From contig NC_087065.1 in NCBI RefSeq assembly GCF_963678635.1, positions 58,492,754 to 58,556,753 on the forward strand: 64,000 nt of DNA, written 5' to 3'. The translations under genes were made by a program, and so were the position numbers. Positions 23,963 through 35,657 of this stretch are shown here, piece after piece. The first letter of the stretch is position 1. Each line of letters begins with the position of its first letter. The notes under the pieces are model-generated. The model was given only the letters and a program-made list of their open reading frames with translations, had not been told where the DNA came from and made no database searches. The stretch comes from Symsagittifera roscoffensis (Eukaryota > Xenacoelomorpha > Acoela > Convolutidae).

Positions 23963-24657
23963 TTGTGACTCGTTCCCATTAAAACCGCAGCCAAAACTAC
24001 CCCCTCAAACTATAACTTTTGTATTTTGAGGTCTAGAACAACTTTAAAGAGTTTCGTGTGTTAGCCATTTTCCTACCAGTCACAATGGCAACCAGGTATT
24101 CTTGTTTAATATTGCAGCAGTCAGGCAAGACACTAAGTATATTTCAACCGAAGCCAGCTTGTGGTAAAATTTCAAATGCTTTTTAAGAAATTAGTTAGCA
24201 ACTGAGCATTACCCCATACACCAAAATTAGCGATAACAAAACTCTCAACTTCAAAAAGAAACGAATTGAATTTAGCCGATTATTTTCTGCAAAGAACTAT
24301 TTGCATTATAACTTAGTGGCAGGAAACAATTTTGGCATTCAGATATGAAGTTAGATCTTCCTGAATACTTTGCGACACCTGTAAAGTGACTGTATCATAT
24401 GAAAATTGAATTGATGAAAGATGAGCTGGATGACTGGCCATTGTTTTTAATTTTTTGTGATGTTTGATTAACTAAATTATGTTTTATCCTTCATCGTTGT
24501 TTATGGGCAACTTTTGCAATCTTAAAATCGGCAGTGTACTAAGCTTCCGATTCCCTGTTTCAACGATTCCCTCGCATATACGATCTCCTCGGTTTCAAGT
24601 GCCCACGATAATAGCAATCACCATCATCGTTTATGTATACAAAAGCTCTTTGTGCAA
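23963..24657. other. Intergenic sequence between solo LTR and possible exon
   Basis: This is AT-rich sequence with no recognisable gene, RNA or repeat. The short plus-strand frame at 24479-24661 has no domain. Confidence 0.5.
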
Positions 24658-24950
24658 TTAGTTGAATCGTTTTCTTGAAAATATTTCATCTTCATTAAGC
24701 TCATCTATGATAGGATCCGCTACAATGGGCAATTTACTTGGCTTGAAACGAATTAGCAGCATCGATAGAGTGAAAGGCACAGTGTCTTTACCATAATCCG
24801 AAATTGTTGTGATTAGCGATTGAGGATTGACCCAGCAACGCTTAAGTTCAGTTGTTTCATCGCTCAACTCGTCTTGGTTGCGATTGAGGTTTGCACAAAA
24901 GTCGATGACTTGAGTAACTTGCCGTTTCAGAACTCGCGCACAATTGCTTT
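24658..24950 (-). CDS. Possible terminal exon of an unrecognised gene
   Basis: A minus-strand frame stays open for about 97 codons from an upstream TAG (near 24950) to a TAA at 24658. It can be entered through an AG acceptor just before it (CATAG). The product is a balanced soluble sequence with a Lys/Arg/Asp mix and an acidic C-terminus (DELNEDEIF), more protein-like than the surrounding frames. No ATG early in the frame supports a single-exon gene. It lies 0.65 kb downstream of the Nudix gene on the same strand. No family is recognised; a chance frame remains possible. Confidence 0.3.
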
Positions 24951-25603
24951 GAGCTAGCTTTAAGCTTCTCTATGGCTGATGTAGTTTGACTTTATGTAGT
25001 AGGCTCAACCAGTGTGCTTAGTTTCTTTTGGTTATGAGGCGGACCAGAAGGAATATTTCGCTATATGTGGAAAACCGACTCTATCATATGAAAATTGAAT
25101 TATTGATTATCTAGAAACTACAAAATGCGGGTAACTGAAATGCATAATTTATGGGAAACTTAGCATGCGTTTTTAATTGAGTTTGCATGTGATGAAACTA
25201 TCTGATCATTTAAAACGTTTATTGTTTACTTCAATGCCCGCCACTCTAAAGTATTTTCGTTCTCTTTTTGAAAAATTTTCCCCAAATAAGTTATTTAAAA
25301 AAATTCATTCGAGCACTCGTTTATGTTATGTTTACACAAAAACCATACTCGCGATTGATATCACCATTTGTTGCTTTTCACCTTTTTTGCTTGAAAATCA
25401 TTTTGTTTTGGCGTTTTTTGCTAGACGGGATGGATGGCTCAAATGATCATTTACGGGTCCATATTCTGCTGTGGATCAAAATAAGCTATATCTTATTAAA
25501 AAACCATCAGACCAATTTAGGAATTTTGGCTGTAGAATGATGGTCACTTCCTATCTGATTGAAAACAATTTTAAAATTAACTTTCAATTTAACTAATTTC
25601 GGA

Positions 25604-26691
25604 CTACTTATTTTTAGATTGCTTTGATAATTTTTTGACTTTATCATAAAACGTCTGATTTGTTAGGCTTTTTATAGGAAATGTATCAATCTCCTTCATA
25701 CTCGCAGGTATCGTCTCTTTGTTTGATTCCTTTTCACTTCTTCCAGCAGGAGTTGTTTCAAAGCTGTACAAAGTCAGTCGGCCTGAGACGTTTGATGGAA
25801 ATAGTGGGTCTTCATTTGAACTCTCGGCAGGACATTTCTTATCTTCAATTGTGATAATCGAGCCTGAATATGTTTCTCCTCTCCGCATCTGTGTGTATAT
25901 GTCCAACAATGATACTTCATACTCTGACTTAAGTAAACTTTTCGCGTCATTAATATTGGCCCATCTCCTACCACGCTCTAAAAAACGAATTTTGTTCGAG
26001 CAACTGCAGTCAATTGCAGAGTAAATTTCAAAGTGACTTACTTGACTTTTCAGGCCATTCCTCCAAGCAGTCAATTACATTTCCTTCGAACATCACAGTG
26101 ACTTTGCTTCCCCTCTGAAAATTCCGAAAAAGCGACACGCTAACATTTTCAGATAATTGAACACTAGATGTTATCATGAAATATAAAGCGATTGAGCGCC
26201 AGCTCACCAGCCTGATTAATAATGTTTGACTCACTTTAAAAGCTCCGAAGCAAGTGGTGATGTTAAGAGTGGCACCTGCCTCCTCCATTAACTCCCTCCT
26301 GGCGCAGTGAATAATGGACTCTCCTCTCTCCCATCCTCCTCCGGGTATCGCCCAAGAGCAGCGACTCTTCAGACTCTGAACCAGTAGTATCTTCAACATA
26401 TGGACCGGTTAAAAAGATTACAACTGCAGTAATTAATGACAAAAAAATACTTTTAATCATTTTCAAGCTGAGTTTATTTTTGTGTCATAGGCTTTACTAG
26501 TATAAAAAAGAAAAGGTTGCTTATTCTTATTCAATAATAATTCATATTCAGTTCACCAACTAACTTCATCGACTGAAGAAATTGTGTTTTATTATTCAGT
26601 TGAGTTTTGCTGAAATGCTTGCCTCATAAGAATTGGGCTCTTTAAGACAGACGCATCCTGCTCTCAGTCGGAACGGCTTCTCAGCGCTCAT
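25604..26691 (-). CDS. Nudix hydrolase, diphosphoinositol-polyphosphate phosphohydrolase-like, four exons
   Basis: The spliced gene gives 223 residues. Exons are 26691-26623, 26390-26235, 26114-26042 and 25977-25604. Introns are 232 bp (GC-AG donor, GAG|GCAAGC), 120 bp (GT-AG) and 64 bp (GT-AG, acceptor TTTTTTAG). Joining these keeps one frame throughout. The first strand (KPFRLRAGCVCLK) precedes PGGGWERGE, and a complete 23-residue Nudix box spans residues 41-63 (G-x5-E-x7-REL-x-EE-x-GA). LEEWPEKSKRGRRW and NDAKSLL then match the layout of the DIPP/Aps1 subfamily, which cleaves diphosphoinositol polyphosphates or diadenosine polyphosphates. The C-terminal 90 residues are a Ser/Lys-rich tail. 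The ATG is the first in frame and lies 183 bp from the element B LTR at 26875, so its promoter is close to or partly within that LTR. The splice model comes from sequence alone. Confidence 0.85.
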
Positions 26692-26874
26692 GCAAACACA
26701 AGATTGTTTATTGACTCGCTGAAGTGAAAGAGCCTCAGGTCATTGTGCTTCTGAAATTCATAAAATCTTACTTACGATTTGAAGACAGATAAACACCAGC
26801 AATTTTTTGCAGCGCTTGTTATATACTGTCACTCACTTTATAGGCTGTTTAAAGTTATAACAACATAAACTGAA

Positions 26875-27448
26875 TGTGACATTCGACCAGAATGTACAAA
26901 AATGCAGATGCAGCAATTTCGAGTTTTTAGCAGCGAACCTTCCGAATTGGCGGTTTTGAAGGAATAAGAGCGTTATTCGGACGATTGGACAAATCGTGAG
27001 GGCTGAAGGATTCGGAAATTTCTAAATTTTAAAAATTCGCATTGATGAGGTAATAATTCTAAGAAACGTCAAAAACAGTCATTTTGGAGAAAAAATTGAA
27101 ATAGACACACAACAACATTAGTTGCGACGACGATAACAACGAAAAAACTGAGGATCGGAATCAGAGAAAAACAGAAGTAACATAGACCGCTCCGAGTTGC
27201 AACTATTGTGCCGCTACAATAGTTGCAAGGCCGTTGCGAACAACGGTGAAGGGTGGAAGACAGCCTTCCGGAAGAAGAATAAATCATATTTCGCCGGATT
27301 CAAGAAAACCTATGTTAGAAAGACCACCAAGAAAACTGGCTTGGTAGAGACGGTGAAAAGCATGTGAAGCTCTGTTTAGAATTTGGCGTGTCGTCTTAGA
27401 ACCTAGCTTTATTTTCCGTCGATATGTATCTTCCGGGCGAATGTTACA
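26875..27448 (+). repeat. 5' LTR of element B, internally deleted
   Basis: This 574-bp LTR aligns with the 888-bp 3' LTR and the 911-bp solo LTR at both ends but lacks about 310 bp after CGCCGGATTCAAGAA. The missing part includes the TCCGGAGGGGTC motif and the conserved stem-loop. Because a new insertion copies both LTRs from one template, the deletion happened after integration or by recombination. Confidence 0.82.
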
Positions 27449-27460
27449 TAGATGTTTTTA

Positions 27461-27475
27461 TGGCGCTCCTGGGTG
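27461..27475 (+). promoter_or_regulatory. Primer-binding site of element B, tRNA-Asn type
   Basis: TGGCGCTCCTGGGTG begins 12 nt after the LTR end and matches 15 nt of the PBS in the Ty3 provirus. The spacer ends GTTTTTA, as it does in elements D and E. Confidence 0.75.
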
Positions 27476-30389
27476 TTATTCTTTTTTAACATCATGACCG
27501 GCAGAACCGTTAACGAGCACTCCGCGCCGAGCGGATGCTCACATTAACGCCCTTAGTAGGCCAAAACCGCCGGGGCTGAAGGGTAGTTCGGAACGCGGAA
27601 GCCTTCCGGATTACCGTGAATAGCTTTTTAACCTAGTTAAGACCGAAAATTCACGAACCAGGAAGGGTGGGGGGATCGGCCATCCCCTCGTTCCTGAGAT
27701 GTTTGTGACCAAAAACATTTAAAGATATAAATAAAACCAACCAAAATGTAGTATAGTACCCAAGAAAAACAAAAAACATAAAAAATAACCCAAAAAACCA
27801 AAAACAGTACAAAGTAAAAAATCAGTAGAAATCATCCCCCCAGACAAGATATGATCCGACCCTCCCGTTTGTTGTTGACAGATATATTGATGTTACAGGC
27901 ATTTATATCAATCAGGATCGTTACGATCTTTTTCGTAGCCCGTTAGTGAGGCTTGTACTGTAGGTTTGTTTGAGTATTTAAGCACGTTAATGCTAATTTG
28001 CGCTCAACCCGGAAGGGTCTGCTGATTTGCGCTCAATCCGGAGGGGTCTTGGGAGAAGAATGTTCCGGCAAGCAACACAAGGAGCAACAAGAACGGGCTC
28101 AACGGTAACAACAATCGACTGTTGGGTATCGTTAACAAGTTTTGTATCCCTTTTGGTACAAAAGTTAGGATAGTAATCTGTGGGATCTCGACAGTGCTGA
28201 ACTGTAGTGACCCTTCACCGAACTGAGATTATCTGAGTTAAGCACCTTATTTCGGATATTGAACAAACCCGAAGGGTATAGTATACTAATATTATTACTT
28301 ATATAGCTCATATTAATACTCCTATATAGTTTTTCAGTGAAAAAACAAAGAAAACAGACCGGTTTTTAGGGTCAAAATAGCGATATTTCGATCCCCCCAA
28401 AAAATCGCGATTTTTGACATATCGATATTTTTTGAAACGGAAAAAAGCACTAAATTAGTGCGTTACTTCGTAATTGCACTACTATAGTAGGTAGAACCAG
28501 TTAAGTTTAGTTCAGAAGTAGTTAGAAATATTTTGGTACCAAAAACCGTAATTTCGTGATTTTTGAGAAAACGGAACACTATAAAATTAGAAATTTTTTT
28601 GAAATTTTCGAGTTAGGACAGTAAAAATAGTTGTTCGGACAACTTCCACTAGTGAATCTACAGATTCTAAAACCCGCTTCCCGAAAACCTTCCGGGTTAC
28701 AGAGAAATCGAACCTAAAATGTTTGATTCAGTGGATTCGTCAATCCGGAGGGGTCCAGGTAGCATAGTTTTTCGCAAATTTTTTTGACTGAAGCGTTTTA
28801 GATCGGGTTTTTGCATTGAAATAGAAAAGTATAGGCCTTCTGAGCACGGATCAATAATTTTTAGGTCGAAAAGAACAGAATTGCGGAAAAAGTTTGGCGG
28901 AACCTATAAGAGAGAAATTTCTTGACTTTAGAGAAAAGACGTTTTGGTTAATAACTTTGGAACTACTGGACAGATTCAGTTGATCTTGGTACCAATAGAT
29001 CAAAAATTAGCTGAGCTTACTAACAGGAGCAAAAATTTTCCGAAAAAGTAAGCATGAAAGTTTTTTGAGATTGTTTTTAGCAAATTCACCAATTCAGGAG
29101 GGTAGACCCCTCACGATTTATAAAAATTTTTTGGAAAGCCCTTACATCCCTATCAAAAGGTGGAAACGGTTGGATAAGGCAATTTTGCGCTGTTCTTAAA
29201 GAATAGGGAAGGCTTAAGGCACCGGAAAACTTTGGTAGAGCCGAAATTAGGCTAGCGATAAGACCCTTCACCGTTAGCGTGAATTGTCAAATAAGAGGCT
29301 GCAAATATATGGAAGGACCACATACCCTTCATAGTTGATAATAGCATAATAGCATCGGAGAACGTATCCGGAGGGGTATACATAGAAAATCAAAAAAGTC
29401 TCAGAAAAGCTAATTTTACAAAACCGGAGGGGTCAAAATATATTTTTTTTCTCTCTCCTAATTCGGAGGGGTCCCAATCCGGAGAGGTCTTGTTTTCACG
29501 AAACCGGTGGGGTCCTAATCCGGAGGGGTCTTACATTTACTAACTCAGAGGGGTCCCAAACTGGAGGGGTCTCAATTTTGCAGATCCGGAGGGGTCATAT
29601 TTTTGCCAATCCGGAGGGGTACTGTTTTTATTAACCCGGAGGGGTACTATTTTGTTTAAGGATTTAAGTAAACAGAAGAAAAGATAATAGTGAGGGTTGT
29701 TAGGTTATTTAGAGACAGGCTAGGAACCAGCGACTGCACTGGTAATTCGCCTTTAAAGAAAAAGACCAGACCAAAACAAAACAGGTCCAATTTTGGATAT
29801 TGGCGACACTAAGTCTAAATTAAAAAAGAGTGTCTAACTCATTGGTGTGGATTGAAATTTGAAATATTTTTGAGAAAAGTGACTGCCCTGAGGATTTTAC
29901 TAGGTCTAGCTGGGGCAGTTCGAAGGCAAATAGGTAACACAGTACTCGGTGGGTGCCCACTTGAGAAAATTACTGCCTCAAAAGTTTTGTCTGTTTGGTG
30001 CAGCACCAAGCAGGGAAAGCTCTTTCTTTATAAAACAAGTTCGACTATTGTACTGCGACTGACTAAAAGTACAATACACATACGTTTTTCATAAAATTAT
30101 TCTTATTTTGTTATATCTGGTTTTAAATCAACAATTTGTGCTTAGTTGGGTAGTGAATACACTATATTTTAAATTGACTGATATCATCATACTGCGCTAG
30201 TTCTCAAATCTTACGACTAATAATCGATTATTGTGAATAAGTTGTGAATACGTTGTGCCGTGATAACATACAAGGTCACTATTTAATAGAAATTTTTGAA
30301 ATTTATTGTGTTGTGTTATTATTATCAGTAGTCAAACTAGAAGGTCAATAGCAATCGAATTGAGTGTATAGGCATTAAGAAGTGATAAA
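27476..30389 (+). promoter_or_regulatory. Long leader of element B
   Basis: This 2.9-kb untranslated-looking region lies between the PBS and gag. A segment at 27601-27632 (CCTTCCGGATTACCGTGAAT then AGCTTTTTAA) is conserved in the leader of element E and partly in D. An A-rich, T-poor tract follows at about 27714-27830. Fourteen CCGGAGGGGTC-type motifs lie further on, most within 29366-29647. No long frame is supported; an 80-codon frame at 29852-30094 has no domain. Confidence 0.7.
28008..29647 (+). repeat. Array of CCGGAGGGGTC motifs in the element B leader
   Basis: Copies of a 12-bp core close to TCCGGAGGGGTC start near 28008, 28037 and 28744, then 11 more lie between 29366 and 29647 at 15-57 bp spacing in AT-rich sequence. 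The same core occurs once in the full LTR copies (23487, 41626). All copies face the same way. The arrangement recalls multi-site protein-binding arrays such as the Su(Hw) sites in the leader of Drosophila gypsy; that analogy is inference. Confidence 0.8.
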
Positions 30390-32203
30390 TTGAAAATGAA
30401 TCTAGATAAGTCAAGAATACCTAAACGAGGTAATAGCTCCAGGAAATTCATACCTAAAAAGCAAAGAAGAGCAATGACCGACCCTTTTGTGGAACGGATC
30501 ACACGAGCCCGGACCGACAAAAGGGAGACGGTTTCAGGCAGAATAGTTGAAACCAGGAGTCAGAAGTCCTCAGAAGAGCAAAAAGCTATGCTAGAAGTGG
30601 AGGTCCATCCGGACCAGGCCATGAATGAGAACCAGGAAATACATGGGCCGGAGGTGAGAGACAGAAGGCTGGCGAGTGAATCTACTCCGGTAGAACAAGG
30701 CCAAGATTTGGCCACTTCCACCGGGACATTGGACCGAGAGGAGATGTCGGAACTGTCCGACATCTCTACTGAAATTGTGGCAATTGTGAAATAAACCGCA
30801 ATTGTGGAAGATCTCCAACAGACAACACCATGATGGCAGGCGGGACTGAGAAACAAACAACGTCCTCATCGTTCTCAGAAAGAATGAAGAACACTTTCGG
30901 AAACATCTCTCCATTCACCATGGGAGTGGGTACAGGAAATGAAGGTGAATCCAGGAGGATGAAGGGGACGAAGACGAGGAAGTGGATTTTGGATCTCAAG
31001 TCAGCCTCAATAGTTCGACCCAGGAGAATGAGGCATACGTCGAAAGAGAGACTGGAACCATGGACAAATTTGGTGTGGTGAGAACGATAAGCAAAGACGC
31101 AAACACACCAGGTCAGTCGAGAGGCTTTGCGAGTATGACAAATTCAGAGACGCGAACTGGGGAGAGTAGAAACAGAGGGCTAGGCAACGCATTGGCGGAT
31201 CCTGAAGTGGATAATGAAAAGACGTCAAGGCAGAGAATCAAAGCCCGAATCTCGACCAGCACGAAGCTACCTGGGGTCGATAGGGTGACACCGCCACTAG
31301 TGACGCCACTAGTAGAAAACGGGGCATCATTAGAAGAAGCCTTGAACAACATAGTGGGCAGTATAGGAGAACAGAATGAACAGATGTCCATAAGAATGAG
31401 TGAACTAGAAAGAGCAGTCCACATTGAAAGAGAGAGTCTGCGGGAAGAAATAAACCGCAATAGACAAGAAGTTGGTAGGAGCTAAAAACGCTTGAAGGAA
31501 AGAACGGACGATCACATAGCGAAGAACTTGTCGCGAATGACAAGAGAAGCGGAACAGAGAGAGTTACGCTTAAGAGACGACATGGAGAAGTTAAGAATTC
31601 AGCAAGAGCAGCCTCTTGGGACTCTTTACACAAAGATAGATGCGATGATGGAGAGGCGAACTCAGGCTATCATGGATAGGTTGGACGGGCTACTAGGCAG
31701 CAGGAGTGGACCAAAAGAAGGGGAACCTAACTTGGGAGGTCCCAGCAGGGAGCCGAAGGTGAACTTCAATGACCATCAAAGGAGGAGGACATATGGATCC
31801 ACTAGAGGTAGGGGTAGTTCATCAGGCTATGCCACAAGGGATAATAGAGCATGGGACCCAAACAGTAAAGAAAAGTTCAACTGGGAACAGACAGATCTCA
31901 AACGAACGACCGATGCAAGGCACACATGCGACTGGGAGAGATGATTCCGGTAACAGGAGACGTGCGAGCCCAGGGAGGAGTCATGTGGGCCAAGAGGGAA
32001 ACAGTCACGGCAATTCGGATTGCAGAGATGCACCGAATACAGAGCCCTTAACAAGGTGCGATGATACTCAAGCGGGGCACTCGAGAGATGCTACGGCAAT
32101 GGCCACAGCCTTTGAACCCCTGAACAGGTCTTTGGAGACGTTCCTGACGAGGCTATCCAGAACCAATGAACGCAGTGAGAAGTCCAGAAGAGTCTTTAAG
32201 TAA
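30390..32203 (+). pseudogene. gag: Element B gag, N-terminal half, broken
   Basis: The frame opens with an ATG at 30390 (or 30396) followed by a Lys/Arg-rich, then acidic, low-complexity N-terminus to a TAA at 30792. It continues in other frames: 30982-31485 (Ser/Thr/Arg-rich, then a coiled-coil-like segment), an in-frame TAA, 31492-31944, and 31769-32203. At least two frame changes and several stops are present. The last part (FEPLNRSLETFLTRLSR) aligns with element D gag. The role would be particle assembly. The first part of this protein is not recognised as a conserved domain. Confidence 0.7.
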
Positions 32204-32257
32204 CCAAGATGCTAAAAAGACGAATCTGATGGCTGTATTGACACCTGGATAGAGGTA

Positions 32258-32504
32258 ATGAAACTGCATTTCGAGGAAGAGGATTTATCGGAAAAACAAG
32301 AATGCAGTGCGCTCACCAGTAACTTGGAAGGGACAACCCTGAACTTTGTCAGGGCCAAGAAGCAATATCAGCGAGACACAGCTGCAAAAATCGTCGAAAT
32401 CTTATTAAATTGTTTTGGATCAGGGGTGCAGGGGCACCAGGCAATGATGCGCTTCGAGAAACGGAGGCAACGAGAAGACGAAACGATAGACAAGTTTCTA
32501 GATG
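32258..32504 (+). pseudogene. gag: Element B gag, capsid-like region before the tandem units
   Basis: This segment encodes WIEVMKLHFEEE and QECSALTSNLEGTTL, matching element D gag (from 47388) almost residue for residue. It resembles the Retrotrans_gag type of capsid domain. It reads in the same frame as the preceding fragment after two TAA codons near 32201 and 32213. It runs into the first tandem unit, where a one-base deletion (GAGAAACGC against GAGAAGACGC in later units) shifts the frame. Confidence 0.72.
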
Positions 32505-34089
32505 ACTTGGAAATGCTGAGAAACGCAGCCAACCGGATGAGTCAACCAGAAGGATGAACCTGGCAGTTGCCTCGAAATTCATCGATGGTGTGAAGAATGA
32601 TGAACTTCGAACAATGCTAGCAACGCATTACACGCCACTATCAACCAATGCGCCAACACCAGAGGAGGTGAGGCTCAAGTCGAAAGAATATCTTTTGTTG
32701 AAACCTCCTTCGAGATCTGGATATTATAAGAACAATTATGGCAATTGTAACAACGGACCAGCAAACCAAGGGAACAACTGGTACAAACCGAGGGATGATA
32801 TGGACATGAGACGCTCTTGTGCCAATTGCAGTTCAACGGACCATCATGTGTCAGCATGCCCAACTTACAAACAGGGCATAAAAGCAATAGGCTTTAGCCT
32901 CGAGGACGAAGGTGCGTCAGAGGTCGATCATGAAGATTTCATGAGGGGAGTAATTGCAAAATTCGGCCCGAGGTGTTTCTTTTGCACTTTGGAAGGTCAT
33001 TTTAAATCGGATTGTCCGCAATTCTGGAATGCTGTAGCAGACATCAAGCATCCAAGGCATGAGAAAGCTTTATCAGGAGTGAAAGCCAGCAAGGCTCGCC
33101 TATTGAGTGAAGCCAAGGCGCGCAGAAAAGACAAACCGCAAGAGGTGGCGACAAAGAAAATGCAAGCGGTAACTGAAGAGACATGCGAACCGGGACCAGT
33201 GACTGCGACCGATGACTTCAAGGTTGATTATAGGGCAGCCGCGAGGGATGCTCTAAATAGAGTGCAGCAGGAACTGGTGACAAAAGAGGTCGAACAGAAA
33301 GTGAAACTCGAACTGGAGAATGAGAAACTACAGGAGAAACTGAATACCTTCGAGGCGACAGAAGTCGAAGAGACAATGGCACCAAGCAGTTTGAGCATGA
33401 AACTTAATGTGATCTCCGGTCAGAGGTTCGGCATTGTGCCGCAAGGAAGCAAAGAACAGTCAATAATCTCGGTAGCAGGACATCAGGTAATCAGAAATCT
33501 GAGTGAACCATTGGAGTTCACTTTGATGCATTTGGACACATATGCAGATTATCTGAGGTAGGTGGAGCCACGCACTGAGTCAAGAGCTGTGCGAGCACTA
33601 CTAAGAACGGATGGCCCTCGCATAAAGAAGCTTTGTGGGCGCTACGTGGAAGTCTATGGGCCGTATCAGGTGATGCTGAACGTGGATGGAATCACTATCT
33701 ACACTAGGACTTATGTAACAACAGATAGTGACCAAATAGGGCAGATCTATTTCGGTGAGGAGGAACTCAAAGTTCGCAGGATAGGCCATGACGCCATGAT
33801 GGAATAAGATGCAGTACACATTGGGTACGAAGCAGATGTGACCGCATGTCTGCTCGACACCAACGGAAAGAAAAGTGGAGTCACAGGGCTTCTGGACACA
33901 GGAGCGGTGGTGAGTGTGATGCCGATAAAAACTTGGGAAAGAATGGGCTTCACGAGGGAAGATCTATTTCCAACGGATCTCCGACTGGCCGCCGCCAATC
34001 GAGGAGCGATTTACGTAGCCGGAAGAACACCAATAGCGTTCTCCACATGGGAGAACGGGATCTTTGGATGAGCTTCCCGGTGGTAGAGA
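32505..34089 (+). pseudogene. gag: Tandem unit 1: gag zinc knuckles plus retropepsin
   Basis: Unit 1 (1585 bp) encodes the capsid end, a Tyr/Asn-rich linker, two CCHC knuckles (CANCSSTDHHVSAC and CFFCTLEGHFKSDC), a coiled-coil-like Lys/Glu region (ELVTKEVEQKVKLELENEKL), a short domain ending at a TAG (33559) and then a TAA (33805). The retropepsin follows at 33838-34071 with active site DTGA in LLDTGAVVSVMPIKTW. The unit ends in the protease tail (SFPVVENL), where sequence jumps back to gag. Frame is otherwise continuous from 32554. Confidence 0.82.
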
Positions 34090-35657
34090 ACTTGGAAATG
34101 CTGAGAAGACGCAGCCAACCGGATGAGTCAGCCAGAAGGATGAACCTGGCAGTTGCCTCGAAATTCATCGCTGGTGTGAGGAATGATGAACTTCGAACAA
34201 TGCTAGCAACGCATTACACACCACTATCAACCAATGCGCCAACACCAGAGGAGGTGAGGCTCAAGTCGAAAGAATATCTTTTGTTGAAACCTCCTTCAAG
34301 ATCTGGATATTATAAGAACAATTATGGCAATTGCAACAACGGACCAGCAAACCAAGGGAACAACTGGTACAAACCGAGGGATGATATGGACAGGAGACGC
34401 TCTTGTGCCAATTGCAGTTAAACGGACCATCATGTGTCAGCATGCCCAACTTACAAACAGGGCATAAAAGCAATAGGCTTTAGCCTCGAGGACGAAGGTG
34501 CGTCAGAGGTCGATCATGAAGATTTCATGAGGGGAGTAATTGCAAAATTCGGCCCGAGGTGTTTCTTTTGCACTTTGGAAGGTCATTTTAAATCGGATTG
34601 TCCGCAATTCTGGAATGCTGTAGCAGACATCAAGCATCCAAGGCATGAGAAAGCTTTATCAGGAGTGAAAGCCAGCAAGGCTCGCCTATTGAGTGAAGCC
34701 AAGGCGCGCAGAAAAGACAAACCGCAAGAGGTGGCGACAAAGAAAATGCAAGCGGTAACTGAAGAGACATGCGAACCGGGACCAGTGACTGCGACCGATG
34801 ACTTCAAGGTTGATTATAGGGCAGCCGCGAGGGATGCTCTAAATAGAGTGCAGCAGGAACTGGTGACAAAAGAGGTCGAACAGAAAGTGAAACTCGAACT
34901 GGAGAATGAGAAACTACAGGAGAAACTGAATACCTTCGAGGCGACAGAAGTCGAAGAGACAATGGCACCAAGCAGTTTGAGCATGAAACTTAATGTGATC
35001 TCCGGTCAGAGGTTCGGCATTGTGCCGCAAGGAAGCAAAATACAGTCAATAATCTCGGTAGCAGGACATCAGGTAATCAGAAATCTGAGTGAACCATTGG
35101 AGATCACTTTGATGCATTTGGACACATATGCAGATTATCTGAGGTAGGTGGAGCCACGCACTGAGTCAAGAGCTGTGCGAGCACTACTAAGAACGGATGG
35201 CCCTCGCATAAGGAAGCTTTATGGGCGCTACGTGGAAGTCTATGGGCCGTATCAGATGATGCTGAACGTGGATGGAATCAGTATCTACACTAGGACTTAT
35301 GTAACAACAGATAGTGACCAAATAGGGCAGATCTATTTCGGTGAGGAGGAACTCAAAGTTGCCATGATGGAATAAGATGCAGTACACATTGGGTACGAAG
35401 CAGATGCGACCGCATGTCTGCTTGACACCAACGGAAAGAAAAGTGGAGTCACAGGGCTTCTGGACACAGGAGCGGTGGTGAGTGTGATGCCGATAAAAAC
35501 TTGGGAAAGAATGGGCTTCACGAGGGAAGATCTAATTCCAACGAATCTCCGACTGGCCGCCGCCAATCGAGGAGCGATTTACGTAGCCGGAAGAACACCA
35601 ATAACGTTCTCCACATGGGAGAACGGGATCTTTGGATGAGCTTCCCGGTGGTAGAGA
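34090..35657 (+). pseudogene. gag: Tandem unit 2: gag zinc knuckles plus retropepsin
   Basis: Unit 2 (1568 bp) repeats unit 1 with only scattered base changes, an 18-bp deletion near 35360 and a premature TAA inside the first zinc knuckle (34421, a serine codon in the other units). The TAG and TAA before the protease are also present here. The protease region again has DTGA (near 35467) but the reading continues in two frames. Confidence 0.82.

Noticed and set aside
26004-26041. A 38-nt (or 34-nt) intron in the Nudix gene ending at CTGCAG
   Set aside because: The 38-nt version breaks the frame and the 34-nt version needs a weak donor. The acceptor TTTTTTAG at 25978 gives a 64-bp intron and restores the family motif.
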